A DNA stretch of 38,533 bases from Dehalococcoidia bacterium (GTDB taxonomy: Bacteria; Chloroflexota; Dehalococcoidia; Tepidiformales; Tepidiformaceae), in assembly GCA_020432105.1 (NCBI GenBank), contig JAGQGZ010000007.1, positions 1 through 38,533 on the forward strand, read 5' to 3'. The number at the start of each line of letters is the position of its first letter. Position 1 is the first letter of the stretch. The translations under genes were made by a program, and so were the position numbers. Shown piece after piece: positions 32,081 to 38,533 of this stretch. The notes under the pieces are model-generated. The model ran no database searches. It saw nothing but the letters and a program-made list of their open reading frames with translations, and had not been told where the DNA came from.

Positions 32081-33237
32081 CGCCCCGCAAGTTCCTGAAG
32101 GACGAACGGTGCGTCCCGCTGCACACCGGCGCTACCTGGCCGCATCCCCAGCATTCCGTAGATACCGGCCGGGCGAAGGTCGCGCAGCCACCCCGAGAGA
32201 AACCAGGTGCCGGCTGCACAGCCCAGGGCCATCAGCCCCATCGCCGCGATCGCCGTGTAGTCCAGCCAGCGCGCATCCGGACCCTCGCGACTCAGAAACA
32301 CATCCCCGGTCACAAGATAGGCAAGCCCGTTCCACGCTCCGTGGCAGAGAACCCCCGCGAAGTAGAGCAGGACCATTGACCATCGCCCTCGCAATAACCC
32401 GTAGAACCCCAGCGCCGCCAGTCCCGAGGCAAACCCGTGGAGCACAGCCGTTCCCGCTCGCCCCACCGCAAACAGCCACCACTGATTGCCGATCGTTTGA
32501 TCGGCGAGCGCCGCTGGATCCACTGCAGCGATGCTGTTCATGAAAGTCTCCAGGAGGTTGAAGCCGGCCCCCGCGATCACTCCCCAGGCAAAGCATCGTG
32601 CCATGCTCCCCTTCCGAAAGAAGAACAACACCACCAGGGCGCCCTTCCAGAACTCCTCGTTGAGCGGAGCTACCACCGAAAGGACGCTCAGGTCGAAGAT
32701 AATCCCCGCCTCGCCACGCAGAGTTTGGACGTTTGTTAGGTCCCACACGTCCCCATGCCCCCGGTAGTGAATGAATAGGGCGCCCCCCAGGAGAATCCAG
32801 GCCGTATTCACTGTCCCGCCCAGCGTCGTCGCCCCCACCGCGCCCCATGTGAACCCCGAAGTCACCTCTCGCCAGCTCATCGGCCACGACAGCGGGTTCC
32901 GTCGTTGATACCGGCCCAACACCGTCGTCGCCAGCAGGATCGACGGCACCGCTATCACCACGATGTTCACAAACGGGAAAAGCCACGGCGCTTGCGTTGG
33001 TTCGTTCGCCTGCCACTGCCCGATCAGCACTGCTGCCGGAAAGGCCGGCGCCGGCAGCCACGGCCTCGGTACCCGGTACGCCGACGAACCAACCCCGCCC
33101 AGCGACGAAGCGGCCTGCACCACAAGGAATCCGCCCAGGCCCATGAAGACCACGGCAAAGCCCACAAATAGGTTGACTTCGAAGAGCCGTTCGGACGGGC
33201 GGTCACTGAGTTGCGTAAGCCCCACCAGCGCCAGCAT
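32077..33237 (-). CDS. PrsW-family intramembrane metalloprotease-like protein
   Basis: 386 residues from ATG 33237, with about nine hydrophobic segments. PrsW motifs: E194-E195-F-W-K198 (APLNEEFWKGALV), F226-x3-E230 (GFNLLETF), H267 (AVLHGFASGLAALGFYG) and H299 (CHGAWNG). This is the EExxK / FxxxE / H / H pattern of the PrsW/CPBP superfamily. In Bacillus PrsW cleaves an anti-sigma factor at site 1; a similar role towards the anti-sigma-like protein at 1167 is imaginable but not supported by proximity. The frame upstream of the ATG also reads like a membrane helix (RRRGIIVGLAALAGAVAFLAG) up to the recF stop, without any standard start codon. It follows recF. Confidence 0.82.
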   Translation of the reverse strand: MLALVGLTQLSDRPSERLFEVNLFVGFAVVFMGLGGFLVVQAASSLGGVGSSAYRVPRPWLPAPAFPAAVLIGQWQANEPTQAPWLFPFVNIVVIAVPSILLATTVLGRYQRRNPLSWPMSWREVTSGFTWGAVGATTLGGTVNTAWILLGGALFIHYRGHGDVWDLTNVQTLRGEAGIIFDLSVLSVVAPLNEEFWKGALVVLFFFRKGSMARCFAWGVIAGAGFNLLETFMNSIAAVDPAALADQTIGNQWWLFAVGRAGTAVLHGFASGLAALGFYGLLRGRWSMVLLYFAGVLCHGAWNGLAYLVTGDVFLSREGPDARWLDYTAIAAMGLMALGCAAGTWFLSGWLRDLRPAGIYGMLGMRPGSAGVQRDAPFVLQELAGR

Positions 33238-33309
33238 TCCGGCCAGGAACGCAACCGCACCCGCAAGCGCTGCCAGGCCGACGATGATTCCTCGCCGGCG
33301 GATAGTTCT

Positions 33310-34479
33310 CTACTCGCCTTCGAAGGGCATAATCGCCCCCGCCTGCACCAGGAAACGTGCCGATGCTCCCGGCAGAATGTCCCGCACCCGGTCCGGGTCG
33401 GCCGTCGTCACAATTGTCTGCTCAAAACTGTCGATGTATTCCAGCACGCCCTTTCGGCGCCGCGCATCCAGTTCGCTGAGCACATCGTCCAGCAGCACCA
33501 CCGGGTCATCGCCCAGGGCATCGCGAAGGTACGTCGCCTCCGCCAATCGCAGCGAAAGCGCCGCCGTTCGTTGCTGGGCTCGCGAGGCCATTGTCGCCGC
33601 CGGAAGCTCGTTCACCTCGATTGTTACGTCGTCGCGGTGCGGCCCCACCAGTGTTACGCCCGCCCCGATCTCTCGTGAACGCGTCTCCTGCATCACCGCC
33701 AGCATCCGCCCTGTCCACTCCGAATCCTCGATCGGCACCGAAAGCAGCTCGGCCTTTCCCAGCGCCGGCGCATAGGTGACGTCCAGGTGCTCCTGCCCAT
33801 CCGACAGGTTCACCATTTGCTCCTCACCGAACAGCGCGATCCGGCCCAGCGCCTCCGCCCGGGCATGCATGATCGTCCCGCCCGCGTGGGCCAGCTCCTG
33901 GTCCCAGAAGTTCAGGTCGTACGAACTCGCCTGCCGCTCCCGCACCTGCTTCAGCAGGCTATTCCGCTGCTGGAGCACCTTCGCGTAACGCTGCATCGCC
34001 CGCAGGTACCCCCGGTCCACCTGCGAAATCATCATGTCCAGGTAGCGGCGTCGCAGGAGTGGCGGCCCCGCCACAATGTCGATATCCAGCGTCGTGAACA
34101 GTGTCGCCGCCAGCTGTCCAACCGCCTCCGATGCCCGCTTCGCGACCCCGTTAATCCGCACGCGCTTGCCCGCTCGATGCTGCGTGTCCGTCGAGCGCCC
34201 CACGATCGCCACCTCAAGGTGCAGGTTCCCCGCCGACCGATGGACCTCCGCAGTGAGCCGCGAAACCGGGAAATCGCTCTCCAGGATATCCCTGCGCACC
34301 AGGTCCGCATCGCTGCTCGCCCTGCTGCTTCGCAGCGTCGAAAGCAGGTAAATCGCCTCAAGCAGGTTGCTCTTACCCTGGGCGTTCTCACCGATCGCCA
34401 GGTTCAGCCCTTCGCCCAGGGGCACATGCGAGCGCGCATAGTTACGGAAATTTGTGAGCTGCAGATCAAAGATGTACAT
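33310..34479 (-). CDS. recF: DNA replication and repair protein RecF
   Basis: 389 residues. The N-terminal strand MYIFDLQLTNFRNYARSHVPLGEGLNLAIG leads to Walker A (ENAQGKSNLLEAIYLL, about 30-45). The central arms include DLNFWDQELAHAGGTIMHAR and GPHRDD. A signature-like SRAQQRTAALSLRLAEA and Walker B VVLLDDVLSELDARRR follow. This ABC-type ATPase loads RecA at gaps together with RecO and RecR and acts on chromosomal DNA. A TATACT box (34491-34496) ends 11 bases before the ATG with no ribosome-binding site. It is divergent from dnaN, instead of the usual dnaA-dnaN-recF order. The next gene on the strand, the PrsW-like one, is in the same reading frame. Confidence 0.95.
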   Translation of the reverse strand: MYIFDLQLTNFRNYARSHVPLGEGLNLAIGENAQGKSNLLEAIYLLSTLRSSRASSDADLVRRDILESDFPVSRLTAEVHRSAGNLHLEVAIVGRSTDTQHRAGKRVRINGVAKRASEAVGQLAATLFTTLDIDIVAGPPLLRRRYLDMMISQVDRGYLRAMQRYAKVLQQRNSLLKQVRERQASSYDLNFWDQELAHAGGTIMHARAEALGRIALFGEEQMVNLSDGQEHLDVTYAPALGKAELLSVPIEDSEWTGRMLAVMQETRSREIGAGVTLVGPHRDDVTIEVNELPAATMASRAQQRTAALSLRLAEATYLRDALGDDPVVLLDDVLSELDARRRKGVLEYIDSFEQTIVTTADPDRVRDILPGASARFLVQAGAIMPFEGE

Positions 34480-34490
34480 GTGCTATGTGA

Positions 34491-34496
34491 AGTATA
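34491..34496 (-). promoter_or_regulatory. TATACT -10 box of recF
   Basis: On the minus strand TATACT ends 11 bases before the recF ATG, so transcription would begin only about four bases before it. No -35 similar to TTGACA is seen 17 bases upstream. Confidence 0.4.
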
Positions 34497-34644
34497 GATC
34501 ACTCGGTAGTTAGCACAGCACGAAATTTACGGAATGATCGGGCCAACGCAAAGAAATGCTCCGCCCTGGCCCCGCCACCCCGCTGAATCGCATGAACCGC
34601 TAACGCACTTGATCATTCGGCTGGCCTTCCCACTCCCCCCTTCC

Positions 34645-34650
34645 TATAAT
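34645..34650 (+). promoter_or_regulatory. Perfect TATAAT -10 box of dnaN
   Basis: TATAAT lies 54 bases before the TTG start of dnaN, giving a leader of about 45 bases that contains GGGAG (34692-34696). The -35 position (TGGCCT, 34622-34627) is poor. The sequence between recF and dnaN (34480-34703) has no TTATCCACA-like DnaA boxes that I can see. Confidence 0.5.
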
Positions 34651-34703
34651 TCGCCCAATCCGCTCGGCCCAACCCGTCCGGGCCTGCCCCCGGGAGAACG
34701 CTC

Positions 34704-35834
34704 TTGAAAGTCCAGGTCCTGCAAGAAAACCTGCAGAAGGGTCTGTCGATCGTCGGCCGCGCCGTCGCCACCCGCTCAACCCTGCCGATTACGGCCAACG
34801 TCAAGCTCGAAACCGAAGGCCAGGGCCGCCTTCGCCTCTCCGCCACCGACATGGATATCGGCATCAGCGCTTGGGTCGGCGCCCGCGTCGACGAGCCCGG
34901 TGCAACCACCGTCCCCTCACGGCTCATCTCCGACTACGTCAGCTCACTCCCGCCCGTCCCGGTTCATATCGAAATGCCTGAACGAGGCCGCCAGGTCCAC
35001 CTCGACTGCGGCTCCCCCGAGACCTCGCGCAACGACTCCACTATCAACGCCATCGACGCCGAGGACTTCCCCGACATCCCCCGCGTCACCGATGGCATCT
35101 CCATAACCCTCGACCCCCGAGTCCTTCGCCCCACCATCGAACGCGTCGAGTTCGCCGCCGCCAGCGACGAGACCCGCCCCGTCCTCACCGGCGTCCAGGT
35201 CAAATCCTCCGACAACCGGCTTACCTTCGCCGCCGCCGATGGCTTCCGCCTCGCCGTGTCCGACATCATCCTCGAACAGCCACCTGCCGAACCCGTCGAG
35301 GTCATCGTCCCCGCACGTGCCCTCCGCGAACTCTCCCGCCTCATCGCCGATACCACCGAGCCCATCGAAATGCGGATCAACGCCAACCGCACCCACGTCC
35401 TCTTCGCCATGACCGACATCGAACTCGTCGCCGGCCTCATCCAGGGCACCTTCCCCAACTACTCCCAGCTCATCCCACCCGAGTGGAGCACCCGCTGCAC
35501 CGTCAAGGTCGACGAGTTCAAGCGCGAAGCCAAGATCGCCTCCATCTTCGCCCGCGACGGCAGTGGCATCATCCGCCTCCAGATGGAACCTGAACTCCTG
35601 AAAGTCAGCGCCGCCGCCGACGAAGTCGGCAACAACGAAGGCCAGATCGAAGCCCGCATCGAAGGCGACGCCAGCAAGATCGCCTTCAACAGCCGCTACC
35701 TCCAGGACGTCCTCAACGCCCTCGACGGCGACGTCAAGCTCGAAATGACCAGCCCCTCATCCCAGGGCGTCTTCCGCCCCGTCGGCGACGACTCCTACGT
35801 CCACGTCGTCATGCCGATGTTTGTTCAATGGTGA
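34704..35834 (+). CDS. dnaN: DNA polymerase III beta sliding clamp
   Basis: 376 residues from TTG 34704, with GGGAG seven bases upstream. Three repeats of the clamp fold: the N-terminal VLQENLQKGLSIVGRAVATRSTLPITANVKLE, the middle RVEFAAASDETRPVLTGVQVKSSDNRLTFAAADGFRLA, and the C-terminal FPNYSQLIPPEWSTRC with SRYLQDVLNALDGDVKLEM and a terminal HVVMPMFVQW. Conserved clamp features include the SRPVLTGV-like strand and the C-terminal MPM. It encircles DNA and tethers polymerase III. Codon usage is extremely biased to C-ending codons, as expected of a highly expressed core gene. dnaA is not in the window on this side. Confidence 0.96.
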   Translation: MKVQVLQENLQKGLSIVGRAVATRSTLPITANVKLETEGQGRLRLSATDMDIGISAWVGARVDEPGATTVPSRLISDYVSSLPPVPVHIEMPERGRQVHLDCGSPETSRNDSTINAIDAEDFPDIPRVTDGISITLDPRVLRPTIERVEFAAASDETRPVLTGVQVKSSDNRLTFAAADGFRLAVSDIILEQPPAEPVEVIVPARALRELSRLIADTTEPIEMRINANRTHVLFAMTDIELVAGLIQGTFPNYSQLIPPEWSTRCTVKVDEFKREAKIASIFARDGSGIIRLQMEPELLKVSAAADEVGNNEGQIEARIEGDASKIAFNSRYLQDVLNALDGDVKLEMTSPSSQGVFRPVGDDSYVHVVMPMFVQW

Positions 35835-36105
35835 CAAAACGATTCTTGAAGTGACTCCGGAGCTGCAACCGACGCCTCGGTGACGTTCCTCTCCCGGGCT
35901 GCCTTGGAGCGGCATGTCGAGGGTCATCAACCCCTGCGTTTTGGGATGCGTCGTGAGTGCACCAGTCGGTGTATCGGTCAACGGATAGTCCCTGCATGCA
36001 TCCTCCAGACCCGGCATCCGCCGGGCGTTATGAAGGAGTTGCGTCGCCTCATCGCGGGGGTAGGATGCGAGGCGCCGGCCACAAACGCCTGGCAGGAGAG
36101 GCACC
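35835..36105. other. 271-bp spacer after dnaN, site of composition change
   Basis: No gene recognised. A 6-bp GC stem with ATCC tetraloop (CCCGGC 36010-36015 / GCCGGG 36020-36025) lies 175 bases after the dnaN stop but has no T-tract, so it is at best a weak terminator. TTGCGT (36039-36044) and TAGGAT (36061-36066), 16 bases apart, may be a promoter for the next gene. To the right of this spacer genes lose the strict C-ending codon bias. Confidence 0.4.
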
Positions 36106-37299
36106 GTGAACGACTGGTTTCCCGTGACGGCGGACGAAATCACCAACGAGTGGCTCTCTGGGCTGCTCGGCGCACCGGTGACCGGGTTCGAGACAACCTT
36201 CCTCGAGGGCGGCGTGCTTGCGGACGCCTTCAAGCTCCACAACATCACCTACGCCGTCGCCAATGGGGAGTTGCCGCCGTCGCTCGTAGTGAAGGTCCCG
36301 AACGCCATCCCGGAGCGGAAAGACATGGCCGTGGCCAGCGGTGCATACGCGAAGGAGGCGAACTTCTTCGCGCAGCTCGCCCGGGACGTGCCGCTTCGTT
36401 CACCGCAGACGTATGGAGTATTCACCGATGGCAGCGACACCTGTCAGCGGTTCATCATCGTCATGGAGGACCTCACCCGGCACTCCAGGGTGTTCGACCA
36501 GGTCGACGACCCGCCCGGGGTCGACGACGCGTGCCGGGTCGCTCTCGCTGCGGCGGAGATGCACGCGGCGTTCTGGCAGTCCGACGTGCTGACGCTCCCG
36601 TGGATAGGCGGAGGAAGCACGCGATATGTCTTTGGTCTCGACGCCCTCGCCAAGCAGGCCCGCTCGAGCTACGCCCCATTCCGGGAGCTCTGGCAGCGGA
36701 TGTACGGCCAGGACCTGTGCGCAAACTGGCCGGATGGACAGACCGATGCCCTGTACGACCTGATCGCTGGGCCCAAGTCTCAGGGGATCATCGAGCGGAT
36801 CTACGATGTATTGACGAGCCGCCCCAGAACCCTGCTTCATGGCGACATGCGCGCGGACAACATCTTCCGGACCGTTGGGACCGGCCCGAATGACACAGAG
36901 TTGACGTTCATCGACTGGCAGGTGCTGCATGCCGGCCCTCCCGGCATTGAGTTCACCCAGGCGTGGTTCAATTCACTCGATCCTGACGTTCGGGCCCACG
37001 ACCGCGAGATGCTCCGCAAGTACCACGACCGTCTGCTTGCCCTGAACCCGGCAGCGGAGGCGTACACCTATGACGCACTGGTCGAGGATTACGCGCTTGG
37101 GATGTGCTTCTGGACTGCCGCGATCATCACACTCGGAGTTGGCACCCTGCCCACCTTCGACCAGCCGGACAGTGCCCGGATGAAGCTGCTCTGGGAGAAG
37201 GGAGTTCATCGCGGGCAGGCCGCGATGCGCGACCTGGACCTGCTGTCCCGTATCCAGAGCCTGGCCGAGGGGCTTCCGGACGACCCCGTGGCCGTCTAG
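36106..37299 (+). CDS. Aminoglycoside-phosphotransferase/choline-kinase-like (APH/EcKinase-type) protein
   Basis: 397 residues from GTG 36106, AGGAG seven bases upstream. The C-terminal lobe has H245-G-D247-M-R-A-D-N252 (LLHGDMRADNIF, Brenner's motif with catalytic Asp) and the Mg-binding I-D270-W. The N-terminal lobe has the Lys strand SLVVKVPN and a helix with Glu (AYAKEANFFAQLA). The FIIVMEDL hinge is typical of the APH/DUF1679-like kinases. Such proteins phosphorylate small molecules (aminoglycosides, choline, sugars, ecdysteroids), and many have unknown substrates. Codon usage contains many CTG, GCG and CGG codons, unlike the neighbours to the left. SDR 37446 follows in the same direction. 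A resistance role should not be assumed. Confidence 0.82.
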   Translation: MNDWFPVTADEITNEWLSGLLGAPVTGFETTFLEGGVLADAFKLHNITYAVANGELPPSLVVKVPNAIPERKDMAVASGAYAKEANFFAQLARDVPLRSPQTYGVFTDGSDTCQRFIIVMEDLTRHSRVFDQVDDPPGVDDACRVALAAAEMHAAFWQSDVLTLPWIGGGSTRYVFGLDALAKQARSSYAPFRELWQRMYGQDLCANWPDGQTDALYDLIAGPKSQGIIERIYDVLTSRPRTLLHGDMRADNIFRTVGTGPNDTELTFIDWQVLHAGPPGIEFTQAWFNSLDPDVRAHDREMLRKYHDRLLALNPAAEAYTYDALVEDYALGMCFWTAAIITLGVGTLPTFDQPDSARMKLLWEKGVHRGQAAMRDLDLLSRIQSLAEGLPDDPVAV

Positions 37300-37358
37300 C
37301 CATAGGGGAGACACAGGCACCCGACGCACCATCGCCGCCGGGCCGGTGTCGTTGCGCC

Positions 37359-37387
37359 TTGACCCACCGGGGCGGATCACTTTTGAT
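37359..37387 (+). promoter_or_regulatory. Candidate sigma-70 promoter for SDR gene
   Basis: TTGACC (37359-37364), a 17-base spacer, then TTTGAT (37382-37387). The leader would be about 50 bases and ends with AGGAGG (37434-37439). Confidence 0.4.
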
Positions 37388-37445
37388 TCGGGGGTCTGGA
37401 CGGCGTATCGCGGCCGGAAAGAAACGGTAGGGCAGGAGGACAAGT

Positions 37446-38291
37446 ATGAGCGTTGAAAGCCGATTCCGGTTGGATGGGAAAGTCTCCGTGGTCACGGGTG
37501 CCTCGTATGGACTCGGCCAGCTGTTCGCGCGAGTACTTGCCGAGGCAGGTTCTAATGTCGTCGTAACGGCCCGTTCCGTGGATAAACTCGCTGATACCGC
37601 GAGAGCAGTCGAGGCAACGGGGCGTCGGGCTCTCGCAGTGCCAGGCGACATTTGTAGCTATTCGGATTGCGCCGCCGTCGTAGAGAAGACACTCGCCGAG
37701 TTCGGACGAATCGACATCCTCGTCAACAATGCTGGATGGGCCGATGACAGCCTTGTTCGAACTGAGCACGTTGATCCTGAGAGCTTCGAGAAGATGGTCA
37801 GGACCGATCTAGTCGGTCTGTTCTACATGACCAGGGCAGCCGCTCCGGCCATGCTAGCCGCGGGTGGAGGTAGCATCATCAACCTCTCGTCAATCTTCGG
37901 AATGGCCGGCGCCGAGAACCGCACTGCCGGATATTTCGCAGCCAAGGGCGGCGTAAACAACCTGACTAAGCTCCTTGCGTGCGAGTGGGGGGATCGAAAT
38001 CTCCGTGTCAATGCACTTGCCCCAAACTTCTTTCTTTCGGAGATGACCCGCTCGCTCTTAGAGGACTCAGGGATGGCCGAGTGGATGCGGAGCCGCACAC
38101 CGATGCGACGGCTCGGCGAACTGGAAGAGCTTATCGGACCGCTGCTCTTCCTTGCCTCAGACGCCTCCAGTTTCGTGACTGGCACGGTCATCCCAATAGA
38201 TGGCGGCTACACGGCCGGCGCAGGTTACGCCCAGCTCGACCAGCCCTGGGACGAATGGTCGGATCAAGGGCGGCCAATCGTTCCACAGTAA
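37446..38291 (+). CDS. Short-chain dehydrogenase/reductase (SDR)
   Basis: 281 residues, ATG with AGGAGG six bases upstream. Classical SDR motifs: TGASYGLG (about 17-24), NNAGWADD with NNAG, catalytic Ser in NLSSIFG, Tyr-x3-Lys in AGYFAAKGGVNNLTKLL, and the C-terminal FVTGTVIPIDGGYT. The basic Arg after beta2 (VVTARSVDKL) suggests NADP preference (inference). A 25-residue C-terminal tail (AQLDQPWDEWSDQGRPIVPQ) goes beyond the usual SDR end, as in gluconate-5-dehydrogenase-like members. Codon usage is mixed and less C-biased than the main part of the window, like the phosphotransferase gene upstream. Confidence 0.93.
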   Translation: MSVESRFRLDGKVSVVTGASYGLGQLFARVLAEAGSNVVVTARSVDKLADTARAVEATGRRALAVPGDICSYSDCAAVVEKTLAEFGRIDILVNNAGWADDSLVRTEHVDPESFEKMVRTDLVGLFYMTRAAAPAMLAAGGGSIINLSSIFGMAGAENRTAGYFAAKGGVNNLTKLLACEWGDRNLRVNALAPNFFLSEMTRSLLEDSGMAEWMRSRTPMRRLGELEELIGPLLFLASDASSFVTGTVIPIDGGYTAGAGYAQLDQPWDEWSDQGRPIVPQ

Positions 38292-38417
38292 GTGGGGCGC
38301 GAACACCATGGCGCGCTGTTAAGCCATACAGGGCCATGCTTCGCAGCGGGTTACTCGCCTCGCAACCTCCCATGTCGAGTCTCGATGACGCTCACCGCTG
38401 CATCTTGACTCGCTTGG

Positions 38418-38531
38418 CTACTGGTCGCATGCACTGAGGAAACGCTCGACCCGAGCCAGGGCCTCATCCCGCGCAAGGAGTTTCTCGCCGCCGATGGCAT
38501 CCCCCGAGGCACCCGATGCTACGCTGGGTGT
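38418..38531 (-). CDS. C-terminal end of an unidentified protein (runs off the window)
   Basis: Reading the minus strand from the right edge gives 37 codons without interruption and a TAG stop at 38420-38418. It encodes an amphipathic helical C-terminus (GGEKLLARDEALARVERFLSACDQ). Codon choice (GAG, CTG, CGG, GCC) is protein-like and similar to the neighbouring two genes. Too short for family assignment. It is convergent with the SDR gene; the 126-bp gap between them holds only weak inverted repeats (ATGGC/GCCAT at about 38309-38328). Confidence 0.45.
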   Translation of the reverse strand, partial: TPSVASGASGDAIGGEKLLARDEALARVERFLSACDQ

Positions 38532-38533
38532 TG

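Noticed and set aside
34480-34703. Replication origin between recF and dnaN
   Set aside because: No DnaA boxes or AT-rich unwinding region visible.
36010-36025. GC hairpin as rho-independent terminator of dnaN
   Set aside because: No T-tract follows and it lies 175 bases from the stop.
36106-37299. Aminoglycoside resistance gene
   Set aside because: Only the general kinase fold is seen; the substrate cannot be inferred and many family members are not resistance enzymes.

Overview
This is a GC-rich, very compact bacterial chromosome segment with about 34 genes, almost no intergenic space and an overwhelming preference for C-ending codons. dnaN, recF, a ClpB-type chaperone, NlpC-free lipoproteins with LysM domains, ABC/FtsX permeases and ECF regulation indicate a free-living bacterium. 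My best guess is a Chloroflexota lineage (Dehalococcoidia/Tepidiformia-like), but that is an impression from gene content and style, not proven. No rRNA, tRNA, CRISPR array, insertion sequence or prophage gene was found.

Layout: (1) 1-544, the end of a ClpB/ClpA-type AAA+ chaperone. (2) 541-3285 (minus), a tightly coupled five-gene operon: an exported Asp/His-rich protein, a small membrane protein, a ferric-reductase-like heme membrane protein, a one-TM anti-sigma-like protein and an ECF sigma factor. (3) 3527-10356 (plus), a serine-hydrolase lipoprotein, two MFS transporters, a PAP2 phosphatase, a nitroreductase, a VOC protein and a D-2-hydroxyacid dehydrogenase. (4) 10357-21472, an envelope block: a LysM lipoprotein, an inositol-monophosphatase-family enzyme, two MacB-type ATPases, two giant divergent FtsX permeases and a LysM-polysaccharide deacetylase. 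One ATPase ends in an AbrB/SpoVT-like domain. (5) 21512-27915, a cupin + SDR pair, an MBL-fold hydrolase + membrane protein pair, then a D-2-hydroxyacid dehydrogenase divergent from an MFS + FAD-oxidase pair that looks like a 2-hydroxyacid module. (6) 27986-32080, UspA, VOC, a SIS-hydrolase-PNPOx operon and a HAD phosphatase. (7) 32077-35834, a PrsW-like protease and recF, divergent from dnaN. (8) 36106-38533, a phosphotransferase-family protein, an SDR and the end of another gene, with visibly different codon usage.

The most unusual pieces are the ECF / heme-reductase / Asp-His-rich operon (a candidate metal- or redox-sensing system), the AbrB-tailed MacB ATPase next to two divergent giant permeases, and genome-style signals: stop codons of convergent genes interlocked within 4 bp, TANNNT boxes immediately upstream of ATG (leaderless-type starts), and two genes whose protein-like reading frame extends upstream of any standard start codon.
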